In this document: positions 45,300 to 56,652 of the stretch, in pieces
Layout of the letters: each line of letters begins with the position of its first letter
Numbering within the stretch: position 1 is the stretch's first letter
From: Stenopsyche tienmushanensis
Lineage: Eukaryota > Arthropoda > Insecta > Trichoptera > Stenopsychidae
DNA: 64,000 bases
Reading direction: 5' to 3'
Assembly (NCBI GenBank): GCA_008973525.1
Contig: WACJ01000339.1
Coordinates: forward strand, 186,001-250,000
Notes under the pieces: generated by a model
Seen by the model: the letters and a program-made list of their open reading frames with translations, nothing else
Databases searched by the model: none
Told to the model about the DNA's origin: nothing
Made by a program: the position numbers and the translations under genes

Positions 45300-48200
45300 T
45301 AAGCCAAATATTGGTTTTATTTCTAATTAATAAATTTATGTCACTGCTTGTGGACCCCATGATAAGTTATAAGTTGTAATGATTGAAAACCACTATTATG
45401 TTTAAATATATTGATGCAGTAATTCATCAGATCTTCATTGCCTTTCCCATATCTTTAAAATTAGAATAGGATTAATTTAAAGGGAATTTTAAATAGAAGA
45501 TCGTCTATTGATAACTGATTGATTAATCTCAAGTATCTACCTCTTAATATTTAGAAAATCAGGATAATCGTGGATAGATACGATTTAATTTTTAATTTTA
45601 ATATCTACCTATTTTTTTCCACATACGAATCACCTCAGCATATATTTGATTAAAAATATGAATCAGGTGAAAAATAGGTCTATATGTAATATCAATATTT
45701 CCCATCATTAAATTATGTAGCTGTTATCTATTATATATGAAGAAAAAAAGGATATAATGGCAATGGCAGGCAATGCTGTCATCAGCGATCCGAATTTCAT
45801 TTTGACATTAATTTTTAATATCATCAATATCGATTCATCTTTCAAATATTACACGCAATTAGTTTAGTTTGGAATATTAAGCAACATAACTGAAAGACTT
45901 CTTAACAGCAGGCTTGCATTACAATGTGATGCGCAAATATGTCGACAGTTAAATGGTTAATAACAGTTTTTACTCACTGATGTTTTATCACTCTGCTATG
46001 ATTCAACACATTATTCGGTTGCATCAAATTTGTAGTTTTATAGACCAATAAAGTGCATATTTATAAACGGAAATGCAATAAATTCATTCATCAAAACAAT
46101 TCATCGTCGTTTTGACAATCTTGAAAAGGCCAAAACGACGCGATAGATTTAATTTAGATACACTGATGAACGAGTGTTAGTCGATCAAAGGATAAAGGAT
46201 GAAAAACTAACCATCATTAAACATTACAAAATCTGGCGTGAAACATCAACTGTTGAAACGGGCTGAAAAAATACGATTGGCCTACGTGTACAAATTCGAA
46301 CGTCAAATATTGCTAATTCGTGTCGCAATTGACTGACATGTGCGAATTGTTGACCCCAGAAGTGTGCGAAATTAGCATTGCACTTGGCGCCGAGTTGAAC
46401 GGTGAAATTGCATTCAAACAGTCGGTTGACCAGATAATAACAACGCAATAAGGGTGGGTCCGGGGTGGTTGAATGTGGGGATGCGGTGGTTGCGTTCGTC
46501 GCATCCTGGCAGCTCTGTACGTGTGAAATGCGAAAAAAAACCCAGCAAAGCTTTTCGCGAAAAACGCACGTTTTAACGCCTCTGGTTTCGCTGAAAAGCC
46601 CTTGATTAACTTTTCCGATTGTAAAATAAATCATGAATATCGAATCCGATAAATCATCGCACTATAAGAGATTAAAGTAGTTTCCAGCATCAGAAATGCG
46701 AGTTAAAATCGTAGCCGTATTGACGATTTGTCGTTTAAGAGGGGGCAGAGCCTTTATAACGTTAAAAAAACGTTTTTTTTAGTACGCATTTCGAAAGTAT
46801 AACATATTTAGAGTATAGTATAAAAGAGAAAAATCGGAATATGAAATATTTACGAAGTTATAGCGCGTAATCAGGAGCAAGCCGGAACCGTTGTGAACTA
46901 GGGAGTCAGGTCAGGTAGAAATGCTTGGAGCTGAGCAACCCTTCTTTCAAAATATATTTGTTTAAATCTTTTTTATCTTTAGTTTTATTACAGAAGATGT
47001 TCTTAATTAAAAATATTTTAAACAAAATTATCGTTATATTGCACTCATATATCGGTAACTGTAGATATGCGAAATTAACGTTGCTCGAAGTCATCTGGAA
47101 AAATGGATTTCCTTGATGATGGGCTTAATAAATAGTCACATTGACTAGGAATCGTACTATATCTAATTGCATCATCTGTCTGTCGCTTATTTCTATGGAA
47201 ATGGAGATATTATTTTTCAATTCTTGACAAGGTCCAGAATTTGATGTTAATAGAAATATTCAAGATAAATAGATTAGAACTTAAATTTGAGTACAATTTT
47301 AACCCCATCTCCTTTTTTGATTCCTAAATTTAAAAACAACCCTTAGATAAACATAAATTTAATTACATTTTTTGCAGCTAAACCCACCCTGGTTTGTCAT
47401 TTCTTTCCAACCTAGTTATAAAAATGGTTATATAGAAATAGATGGACGATACAATAAAAACTGTGGCCAAAAATATTCAGATGCACTATCGGTTAACCGA
47501 AATGAATTTTAATCGGTTTATGGTGGCGCAGCGTAATCGATGACCGATATTTTTTTCTACAAACAAAAAGCCGAATAGACCATACCGATAAATTGAAATA
47601 AGGGTGGTCTATTTTTAAAATAATAAAGCACCCCCAACAAAAAAATGTTATTCACCAAGGCAATTTACTGTTACACAATATATACTCCATAAAACAGAGC
47701 ATGATTTCTTTCACTTTGATCAATTTTTTGCCTTAAAAAATATATTTAAATGTCTCAAAGTTATTCGCTTATATCACAGGCAATTGTTTACAACTTTATG
47801 GCCCACAATATAAACATGGAAGGAAATGAGGTATTGTAATAATGCTTTTTTTATTAAGCACTATATGGTTATATTGCATGTAATAACAGAGCCGCAATTA
47901 GATTTCATTTTAAGTGCGGACTCATTTCTGGCTCGAATTTTACAAACATGATGCATCGACATTTATGAAATGAACGAAAAACGCTCGCGACGAACGAAAT
48001 GATTGACGCCGGTTGAATTTCTTGGGCTGCGCGCGCACGCGAACGTGTATCGAAATGCGTCCGAATGGAAACGGGTGATTAAAGATACATTTAAAATATC
48101 AATAAAACGCGTTGTCAGCAGAATCATAACATATTTCGAACATTTCAACTTTAATCAAGAAGTTAATAGTTTTCTTAGTGTGATTTTTCTAGGGAAAAAT

Positions 48201-48318
48201 TTTCGTGTAGGGCATTTCACATATAGATATTTAATTGACATATTGACCTACTCAACAAGTATTTATTTAACCCTGAGAAGCAAGAAAACGCAGAAAAAAT
48301 AGAAGAAAGCTGATTGAA
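45300..48318. other. Mostly unique DNA with one unassigned frame
   Basis: A 136-codon minus frame at 46224-46634 (TTG or similar start unclear, no recognised domain, overlapping another minus frame) is the only long one. A 10-bp inverted repeat CGTCGTTTTG / CAAAACGACG lies at 46105-46140. A TTAACCCTGAG text at 48269 may be an element end. Frames at 46906-47116 and 47963-48302 are unrecognised. Confidence 0.35.
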
Positions 48319-48492
48319 TTAAGGCGTTTTCTCACTTTACAAATTTAAAAAAATCGATTTTTATTTTATTTTAAATTTTGAAAGTACATATCTTTAAAAA
48401 TGTTATATCGAAATTTCACAAAGATCGGACGAGTCTAACTACATTTTTGGGGGATCGTTAGGTGACTACCTGATAGCACCCAGCTGCATACG

Positions 48493-48842
48493 TATTGTTC
48501 AGACTCATGGTGCAAGTACAAGAAAGTGGTGAAAAACAATCAGATAGAAACTTTTAGGCCTGATCCACACTATGGTGCCAGTAACGGTTCGATCTCGCTC
48601 CGGTCTCGGTCCGATCAAATATTCTTACACAAGAAACAATCAGAGTGTTCACACTATCGGATCGTTCCAATCCCGTTTTTTGTATGAGAATATTTGACCG
48701 GACCGAGACCGAGAGCGAGATCGAACCGTTACCGGCACCGTAGTGTGGATCAAGCCTTAAACATCCTCCTGCTCTAACTGAGGATGTTCACGAGGTTTTG
48801 AAACCGATTTATGAAGATCTTCGGAGGAAATACCCAAAATAA
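48493..48842 (+). pseudogene. Transposase-like relic (SWCKYKK motif), interrupted by a MITE
   Basis: Reads YCSDSWCKYKKVVKNNQIET, then the 200-bp nested MITE with its TTA duplication, then KHPPALTEDVHEVLKPIYED, LRRKYPK, stop. It is near identical in protein to 9025-9171 and ends at the same TAA, so that stop or the deletion creating it predates the split of the two copies. The SWCKYKK and KPIYEDL motifs resemble a domain of uncharacterised transposon proteins; function unknown. Confidence 0.55.
48557..48756. mobile_element. 200-bp PIF/Harbinger-like MITE
   Basis: Ends GGCCTGATCCACACTATGG and, read inward from the right, GGCTTGATCCACACTACGG. Flanked by TTA on both sides (48554-48556, 48757-48759). 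The arms pair deeply (GTAACGGTTCGATCTCGCTC against its complement near 48711-48731), so nearly the whole element is one hairpin. The homologous site in copy 1 of the host element (9106-9111) has a single uninterrupted TTTAAA, an empty site that confirms the boundaries and the 3-bp duplication. TTA duplication and GGCC-type ends fit PIF/Harbinger. Confidence 0.88.
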
Positions 48843-49639
48843 CAACGAGTGTTTCAACAGCTGTGTCTGGGCAATTTTTCTGTAACCAAAACTTTAAACG
48901 CGTTTATCTCAAAACAAGGTTTTTCGGTGGCTTGTTGATGAAATTTCGGAAACTATCCGGCCGATTGTCATGAAATTTGAATGACATATTCTTCATACTC
49001 ATGGCTATAGCGCATATCATCAGATTTTTGAAATTTTGATTTTAAGTATTTTTTTTTTACAAAAAACTGCAAAAAAAACCCGCGTTTTTTTTTACTTTTT
49101 CGAAAAACGTGCGCCATTTTGTTATTTTCGCGAATATCAAAAATCTGATGATATGCGCTATAGCCACTGATATACTGAATCTAAAACTGTTTTATTTTTT
49201 TGTTTCAAATGACCCATCTCCGAGATACCATCAACAAGCCACGAACATAACATTTCTACACGGGTTTTTCGATGCTACTGTTTTATTATAATAATTGTTC
49301 AAAAATATAAAAAAAATTTTTTTTCATGTACTTAAAAGATGTGTTTATTACATAAGATCCATTTTATCTCATAATTTTAAACGAAAAACCTCGAAAAAAA
49401 ATCCCGAAAATAGCCTATTTTTGAAGCGCCTAAAGTGAGAAGACGCCTTAAACGAACACGAAATATATTGAATCATTTAAAAATATGAACTCAGACCATC
49501 TTATTCAACAATCACTTGACTATTAAGTATTGTCACCATATATTAAGGGGATCGAAGAATATTCGCGTATTTTGAGCTCAGTTTGTATCCGGAAACACTG
49601 ATGGAAACATCTATAGCATTTTTAAATTTTGGTTGAAAT

Positions 49640-49900
49640 TCTACAAATGCCAGTAAAACACTCAAAATCATTTATGGTGAAGTGGCAATAGTCCATATAT
49701 CCAGAAAATAAAATCGGGCTATAAAAGCTTAAGGAATGAACCGAGAACGGGAGGACCTTCTAATTTTGATAACGATGCATTAAAATCCCTAATCGAGTAA
49801 GATCCATAGTAAATAATCGAGAAGTTATCGCATAGGTTGGGATCCCCATGGAACACATTTAAAACTCATCTGGAAAACAAATAGGATGGGTATTGTTTTT
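49640..49900 (+). pseudogene. Mariner N-terminal fragment
   Basis: Reads ASKTLKIIYGEVAIVH in a broken frame, then LRNEPRTGGPSNFDNDALKS, LIE, stop, DP, then IIEKLSHRLGSPWNTFKTHL. This matches the mariner helix-turn-helix region and the GRPS-xxDxxxL-xLIExDP linker, with RTGGPS for RSGRPS. The catalytic domain is absent. The lineage is not clearly any of the other mariners here. Confidence 0.65.
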
Positions 49901-49904
49901 TCGC

Positions 49905-51129
49905 AATTCCCTCCAAAAAAAAAATAATTCTATGAACTTATTGAGTAATGTGATATGTATGTATGCATGTGAAGAAAATTACGAATTAAAGTTCTTCCGT
50001 AATTAAGGAAAACTAAGCACATTTGGATTCAATCACAATCACTTCCATTTTCATAATATCCACAGCCCTCATCTCTAAAAGTGCGGTTCCTGGTTAGACA
50101 AAAATTCTAACGAACAAAGCCGCCAGGGGTAGAGCGTTGACACGTCAAACATGAATAGTTTATTCTCGTCATACGAAAATTGGCCGATGAAAGTTTTTTT
50201 TAGAATGGGAGATCATATATGATGGTACAAATATCGCTTGCGATTAACGCGCGTGTTGTAAATCCCACCACCCTCGGTCCAATCTGACATTCACACCTCT
50301 GTCGATATATTGGTACAGGAAAAAAGTCATAAAAACCAGCAAAAATTTATGCCTACAAAGGTTTGCCGTAGCCTTTGTTTTGATGTGCAGTGGGTGTTAT
50401 CGGGAGAAATTCAGGGGTTGAATATCAGAAGAAGCGATAAATACAAATCAAAAATGTACATAAGGGCGTAACAGAGCTTCAATTGGTTTATATCCAAAAT
50501 AAAACTGAAATCTGCACCGATATAGACAATGCAGTGTTATATCACCAAATTAAGCACTGATTATCAACGAATACCGGGAAAGTATAAATGTGGTCTCATA
50601 GCATATGTAAATTGATTTAGCAGCCAAATGAAGTGTATGGAATGAATTTCATGGTTAAACGCAAATACTTTGTAGGTAAACAGGGGTATTTCAATTTCTC
50701 ATGGTGAAATTTATGCACGACTTCTATACAACCGATATCACATGTAATTATATTTGCACGTTTTGAATGTGTCAACGAATTCGATTTCAAAACGAATTAA
50801 TTTCAAATCCAAATTATATGGTTCTCGATTTAGGCGATTTTCATTTAGGCCGCCGAACTAAAATCAACATATTTTTAAAAAACTCGATCGCGTTCAACGA
50901 CTATTAAAATAAGCATTTATATGACGATGTAAATGCGAATTACTGTGTATTCAAACACGAGTTTATATACATACAAAATCAATAATCAAATCTTTATGAC
51001 TATTCGCCACAATGTTTGATTAACTGTATTTATTCAATTGATATTTTAGAATTATAAGTATGATATTTTAATATTGAGAATGTGGCTTATTTATATTATA
51101 TCTGAATAATACACATCTGCATCATACTG
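49905..51129. other. Unique DNA, no gene seen
   Basis: No recognisable gene or repeat. Confidence 0.4.
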
Positions 51130-51131
51130 CA

Positions 51132-51826
51132 TTAGGGTGTCCCATAAGTTTCTTTCGTTTTCATATTAAGAAAAAAATGAACAATAATTTGTATTACATC
51201 AGAATTTATTGAATAATATATGACCCATTCTGTTCTATTACCTTTCTCCGTCTCTCCGGAAGCCTCATAATGTCTTCTTGCCAAATTTTTCCAGGTTTGT
51301 TGGCAAAATATTGATCAAGGTACATTTTTATATCATTTTTTGAATTAAATTTTTAGCCTGGCGTTGTCGTGATGAAAAACAACATCTCGTCTGTTCGTCT
51401 TGCTGAAGTAGCTCATAATAAACTACCCCCTTTCAATCCCACCAAATGCATAGCAAAACTTTTTTTAGATGTAGGCCAGGTTTAGCCACAGTTAAAGCTT
51501 CTGTACCCTTGGTCCAAGACAGTTTACGTTGAATATTCTCATAGAGTATCCAACTTTTATCTCCAGTGATAAGTCTCTTCAAAAAAGGTAGGCTATTATG
51601 TGGTTGAAGAAGAAGATCGCATGTTGAAATACGCTGAAGTTTATTTGAGTCAGTCAGTTCATGAGGAAGCCACACATCTGAACGATTGATGTAGCCCAAT
51701 TTTGTCAGATGATTATGGACGGATGTTCGTGGAATTTCTAACTTGTTAGCTATCGCGGGTTTTCTTCAACTATGGCTATGATTAGATCTGTGTTCATTTG
51801 CGAAAGAAACTTATGGGACAACTTAA
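51132..51826 (-). mobile_element. 695-bp internally deleted mariner with both ends
   Basis: Left end TTAGGGTGTCCCATAAGTTT, right end read inward TTAAGTTGTCCCATAAGTTT, both followed by CTTTCG. TA flanks the right side; the left flank is CA. On the minus strand: IKLGYINRSDVWLPHELTDS, KRLITGDKSWILYENI (first catalytic aspartate), VAKPGLHLKKVLLCIWWD, VVYYELLQQ, a deletion, RRDVVFHHDNARLKI (second aspartate), a second deletion that removes the third aspartate, then MYLDQYFANKPGKIWQEDIM and RRKVIEQNGSYIIQ. It is the same lineage as 10437-10980. An 88-codon piece remains open (51433-51699). It has mobilisable ends but no possible enzyme. Confidence 0.9.
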
Positions 51827-51829
51827 TAC

Positions 51830-52930
51830 ATCAGCTAAGCACATTCAATAACAGGAAAAGTATCTCTCTGACATAAGAGTAATAGTTACGAGCATGTCAT
51901 CTTTCGATATTAAATTATTGTATCCCTATTAAAACCACCAAAGCCATATTATACAAATTTAAATACGAAGATCTATCTCCAAACTCAATCAATCTCATAT
52001 GCAAACAAGGCCTGAAAATTGAATTAAGTGCCCCTCCCCTTCCTGAAGAAATTGTAATTTAAAATATATATGCCTGAATCGATGCATGTATAATAAATGA
52101 AAATTTAATAGATTGCGATGAGGCACGCGACTCCGGGCTAATACAAATTAATTCATTGATGTCAATATAATTATTATATCGTGTTTCATATTAACCGATT
52201 TCGGAAAGAAATTGGCGTACAATGAGTTCGTGCGTCGAACCCACTCCATAATTTAGTAAAAACGTCAGAAATTATATAAATGAAGCCCTCATTCAATTTT
52301 ACTGCCGATGTAAATCAATGAAACATTAATCGGAATGGCATTCCAAAATAATACAAAAATCCGTTGTATTAACAAGAAACTAGATTTATAATCACACCCG
52401 TACGGTTACTGTACTGTACGTATCCATTTTCGCCGAGAATTAACATTCCTTGGAATTTTTAAGCAACTCGAGCGAATTTCCAATCAGATTCAGACGAGTG
52501 TTATACATTATTTAGGAGGGTTCCGACAAACGAACAAATGCGACAAACCACACGGATTCGTTTATTTTTATAAATACAGACGCTGTACTAGCGAAAGCCG
52601 CAGAAATGAGGGACAGCCATATTTTAACATCATTATCCGCGGATTATTTTGTGAGATTGGATTTTTAATCATAATTGACCGCATGTGAGCAAAATTTTCT
52701 GCAAAAATATGGATCAAGCCTTTTCGGAATTTAAAAAAGCTACATCTTTTAGGACTAAATGAAAACTATGCCATCGTTAGGGGGGGCTTATTTATTATTA
52801 TAATGCCTATATGCAAATATTTAAATATTAATTTTCATGCAAATGGATACAGAATATATCCCAATTTATCATTGGATCGGATATCAATGATCGCATTCTG
52901 AGATGTTCATTAATTTCCTTAGAAAATATG
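51830..52930. other. Unique DNA, no gene seen
   Basis: No recognisable gene or repeat. Confidence 0.4.
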
Positions 52931-52932
52931 CA

Positions 52933-53000
52933 ATACTTTAGTAAGGTATTATAATATTTGATTCTCCGTAATCAAATATTATAATACCTTACTAAAGTAT
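52933..53000. repeat. Perfect 31-bp inverted repeat with 6-base spacer
   Basis: Bases 52933-52963 and 52970-53000 are exact reverse complements around CTCCGT. A partial direct copy of the right arm follows (CAAATATTATAATACTTACC, 53001-53020). It sits within a GTCCCC-type MITE: elsewhere that family has GATTCTCCGTAATC followed directly by ACTAATAAACTTT, so everything between here is an insertion centred on GATTCTCCGTAATC. Confidence 0.85.
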
Positions 53001-53020
53001 CAAATATTATAATACTTACC

Positions 53021-53111
53021 TAATAAACTTTTATGTCCCACTAGAGGGGACATCCGAGTGATATGCTAGAATTACGATGTCCCCTGAGAGGGGACAACGG
53101 AGTACAAAGGG
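53021..53111 (-). mobile_element. GTCCCC-type TTAA MITE, end fragment
   Basis: TAATAAACTTTTATGTCCC, GGGGACATCCGAGTGATATG, the hairpin TGTCCCCT-GAG-AGGGGACA, and, read inward from TTAA (53112-53115), the end CCCTTTGTACTCCGT. The left part is replaced by the palindrome above. Confidence 0.75.
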
Positions 53112-53117
53112 TTAAAG

Positions 53118-53290
53118 TCATCATCATCATAGCGCAGCCACAAACAGTCCACTGCAGAACTATGTGCCTCTTCAATATCTCATCTCGTCTGTATCATACA
53201 TTCACCTCCTCATTCGCTCGATATTGAAGGTAGCATAGCCTACGAGTTTCATTTAGAACGCTCACCCAGCGGGTCTCCTGAATGAATGTG
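53118..53290 (-). repeat. Dispersed repeat R2, copy 2
   Basis: Reverse complement aligns with 10178-10362. It starts directly after the TTAA of the preceding MITE with a TCATCATCATCAT run and includes CAGTCCACTGCAGAAC and TGTGCCTCTTCAATAT. Confidence 0.55.
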
Positions 53291-54371
53291 TTGACGAACG
53301 CTTTCGCGATTGTCTCGATAGGGAGTGTGGGAGGTTTGTAAAGTCTGAGAATTCGAGACCGAATACTTTCCTATTTCAGATTGACCCTCTCAGCTTGGCG
53401 ATTTCAAGACGATATAAAAGGCAACGGAAGATAATGCTGTTAACGTTGTTAAGTGAATTATATAATATAAATATTATTAGTTATAGATTAAAATAAAATT
53501 AAAGTAATCGATCGGAAATATTAATACTTTATCTGAATAATATTTATTGATGGAAGACAATGAGAAATCATCGCTTAAAACCCGACTATCCTCGAGAAAT
53601 TCTATAATGGAGATTGCCTACATCCCATACAAAACGAATGGGATATCTTATTAATTTGGTCTTACATCGAAAAAATAAAATATTGATACATTCATATTTA
53701 GTTTTGTACGCATGACGAACGCGCGCGCTTAGCTTTTAGATGCCGTGGATAAATGTATATATAATAAGCTGGCACTCAGAAAAAAGCCCTGGAATTGAAC
53801 GTATATTTCACATTAAAAATGAACCAACCAGGATCAATAAAAACGGCTTTACGCATGTTTGTGCATATTACGCCAAAAATATATAAAATGTCGGCCATAA
53901 CCGCGAGGCTGCCGCGCTTTTCGATATACGAAAAATAATTAATACAATGCGAATCCAGCGGAAATTATTTTATAGCCCGCGACTCTTTGATCAATGTTCA
54001 ATCATCAGCGTTAAAGACGGTTTAACGACCACGGGACGTCGCGCTCAAACGGCTGAATTTATTTCATTCATGACGATTTTATAAGCACCACGGTGCTAAT
54101 TTTGGATAGTACATTCTAAATATGTGGACATCATGAAAAACTTCCATCGCTCTCATTGATGTGTATTGAATAACAGCTTGACATTTTTTTGGTCTTCCTA
54201 ACATGTCACTCAATAAGTTTGTAGGATTTTTTTAAAACGAAACTGCTGATATACGACTCCAAATGAATTTCGCGTTACGGAGACATTTAAAGATTGCCCA
54301 CTGTCTGACTATTAATCGTTAGTAATAGTTCATTTTCAATAACGCAACATACAGTGGGCGCGCACATTTTT
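53291..54371. other. Unique DNA, no gene seen
   Basis: No recognisable gene or repeat. Confidence 0.4.
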
Positions 54372-54459
54372 GTTAGGACGTATATATACGTCCAGCCCAC
54401 CTGGCGTGACTGTTTTAGGACTCAATATTTATTTCGAGGACGTATATATACGTCCTAAC
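54372..54459. repeat. 88-bp element bounded by identical palindromic ends
   Basis: Bases 54372-54393 and 54438-54459 are perfect 22-base inverted copies. Each arm itself contains the perfect palindrome GGACGTATATATACGTCC. The same core occurs at 26981-26998 beside a TTAA. It may be a tiny MITE. No clear target duplication. Confidence 0.6.
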
Positions 54460-54545
54460 CAATTACGATGCAGTTTACGTTGGACGTTTGATTTTGAATT
54501 TCAACATTGTCTGACATCACTGGATTTTTTTGCCTAGGGACGACC

Positions 54546-54643
54546 CCTACTCCGTGGCTCGCGCGCTCTCCAGACCTGACACCATTGGATTTCTTTATCT
54601 GGAGACGTGTCCTATTCCGTGGCTCGCACGATCTCCAGACTTG
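54546..54643 (+). pseudogene. Tc1/mariner-superfamily C-terminal motif, partly duplicated
   Basis: The plus strand reads TPWLARSPDLTPLDFFIWRR, the third-aspartate motif (SPDLTPLDFFLWG) of Tc1/mariner-superfamily transposases. A tandem near-copy follows about 62 bases later: CCGTGGCTCGCGCGCTCTCC near 54555 against CCGTGGCTCGCACGATCTCC near 54615. Only this motif remains; it may come from the same lineage as 4491-4790. Confidence 0.6.
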
Positions 54644-54649
54644 ACGTGC

Positions 54650-56520
54650 AAATGAATTAATTTACGCGAGAGAGATGCCCACGAAAGAAATCCTAATTGA
54701 ATGAATATCCATCGCCTTTGAAAAATGAAAGAGGAAATGCTACTTAAAACAACTACAGTTGAAAACTGAAAACTAATAGTTAAAATTAGGAAAAGGTGTC
54801 GTGCCTATATATGCAACAGAGATGGCCAATTTGAACAAATTTTGTAAATTAAGTTTAATAAAAACATCTTAAGCATAAAAAGTTTTTTTTTAACCCCTGG
54901 CAAACTGGTACCTCTTCAAGTTTAACGACTTATTGAATAGTCTGTATGGCATGTAGCATATCGTTGGAAATGATATAATCTAGATAATTTTTTAAAACTA
55001 AACTAAGTTCAAAAAATTTTTTAGTTTTTTGTTTAAAAATTCAGAAGATGATATTTCTTATTCGTTTGCATATTTTATGTGACTTTGGAAGCTCAGAAGT
55101 AATTTTCTTTAAGCCAATTGCATAAAATTATTTATTTAGATTAAAATTACATTGCAAAATACAAAAACAGTTATGTCGTGATATTATGACTATAGATCTA
55201 AAAGTTTTGACGATTGAAAGGATAATTTTTGGGTATTTTTTTAAAAAAAAGTTCTATTTTGACAACCCTAACACTTAGGATATAGGGCCTATGTGTGAAT
55301 AGCAATTGACCTCCCTAATAAAAAAAAATTGTCGGTCCATGTGCAAAACATCCTGTATAATAAATATCATCGAGTCCTCAAAGTCGCCCTTATCTATTCG
55401 CTCGCATTTATAATTGAAAATATCATGCAGACAAAAAAAAACCTTTCATCGAGAGTGGATTTGAACCTGAGACAATTTTACAACCATAATATGATATGAT
55501 AGAGTTCAAAGGGATTGCCTTTTAATCATAGGACTCGGCATCCCTTCAGGTTTAATTAACGACCTACACTGCATCAAATTCAATCATCATTCACCCCTCA
55601 TAGGTGGCGTTGCAATATTGCAAAATTCAATAAACGAAATAAATGCGAATATACTGCGAACTCTTCTCGTGCAAATATGTATTCTGCGAGAGTGTCCTAT
55701 TAGACTTTATTATTTTATTTAGATCGCGAGGTCCAAAATAGCCCCAAATTAAATGTCATCATCCTCATCTAAAAAATCATTATATTAAATTAATTGTGTG
55801 TATTATTCACACGATGTTTATTTAACGCATCACGAGTGATATAGTCGATGTGTCACAAAAATAATTTATCTTCTACAAATGGCAATATTCAATTTCGCTA
55901 TATGATATACATAAAATATACACTCGCACACATTTTTAGCATTATAATATAAAGCAGTTCAAACACGCATGTAATGTAAGCAATGCTGATATGCAAATAT
56001 TTGCTGAAATTTTTGAGATATGCAAAACGAAACAATTGAGCAAAGATTCTTTTGCCGCGGTACAAATAAAGACGCTCGTAATGATAAAATTAGCGCGACA
56101 AATAAAATATGTTTTTAGACCTTCAATGACCCTCAAAATAAACATACGATGATTTATTCTAAGAAAATAAAATCTCACAAGAACGCAGTTTGGCTGCCGC
56201 TTAACATCACTCTTGTGTGCCGTTCGCGTTAACGGCACCACAAAAATTTTAGGATGAGAAATTTGATTATGAACTTCAAAAATGTACTCATCGGACCTCT
56301 ATTTTTGTATTCGTAAAAGCATTTTAAACGATCAATCAACTTTATCAGTAATTTCATTCGCACATTTTAAAACCGGCGCAAATCGGTTTCGGGACGGACG
56401 ACTCTTACAAAATTTCATTCAGTGCCATCGAAGACGCTAAGTGAATGATGTCACTACTAAAAATCTAATGACCGTGATGAGATTGGACAAGAGATGATCC
56501 ATGGCGATTGTGTTCGATTC
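54650..56520. other. Unique DNA, no gene seen
   Basis: A 99-codon minus frame at 55942-56241 has no recognised similarity. CATCCTGTATAATA near 55359 resembles a mariner-type end, without support. Nothing else is seen. Confidence 0.4.
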
Positions 56521-56522
56521 AA

Positions 56523-56580
56523 ATTTTGAGTGTTTAACATGGCGACTCACTGGTGAGTCGCTATGTTAAACACTCAAAAT
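56523..56580. repeat. Near-perfect 28-bp inverted repeat with 2-base spacer
   Basis: Bases 56523-56550 and 56553-56580 are reverse complements with one mismatch (C against T), separated by TG. No surrounding repeat explains it. It would form a very stable hairpin or cruciform. Confidence 0.9.
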
Positions 56581-56652
56581 CTTTGCTGCGTTCATATTCT
56601 TATTATTATTATTAGTAAATTGAGACAACTCTAAATAAACAATTAATTTTAA

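Larger units (their letters stand above)
48323..49447 (+). mobile_element. 1125-bp TTAA element with GGCG ends, copy 2 (Kolobok candidate)
   Basis: TTAA at 48319-48322 and 49448-49451. Left end GGCGTTTTCTCACTTTA, right end read inward GGCGTCTTCTCACTTTA: 16 of 17 identical. The left third carries a transposase-like relic (48493-48842). The right part is a foldback around GGCTATAGCGCATATCATCA (49004-49023) and its reverse complement near 49147-49166. A 200-bp PIF/Harbinger-like MITE sits inside. The TTAA duplication is shared by piggyBac and Kolobok; the ends are not piggyBac-like and the encoded relic is not piggyBac, so Kolobok is my preferred but unproven assignment. Copy 1 lies inverted at 8428-9325. 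Confidence 0.8.

Noticed and set aside
46224..46634. 136-codon minus frame
   Set aside because: No recognised similarity, and a second minus frame overlaps it. It may be chance in a locally GC-richer patch.
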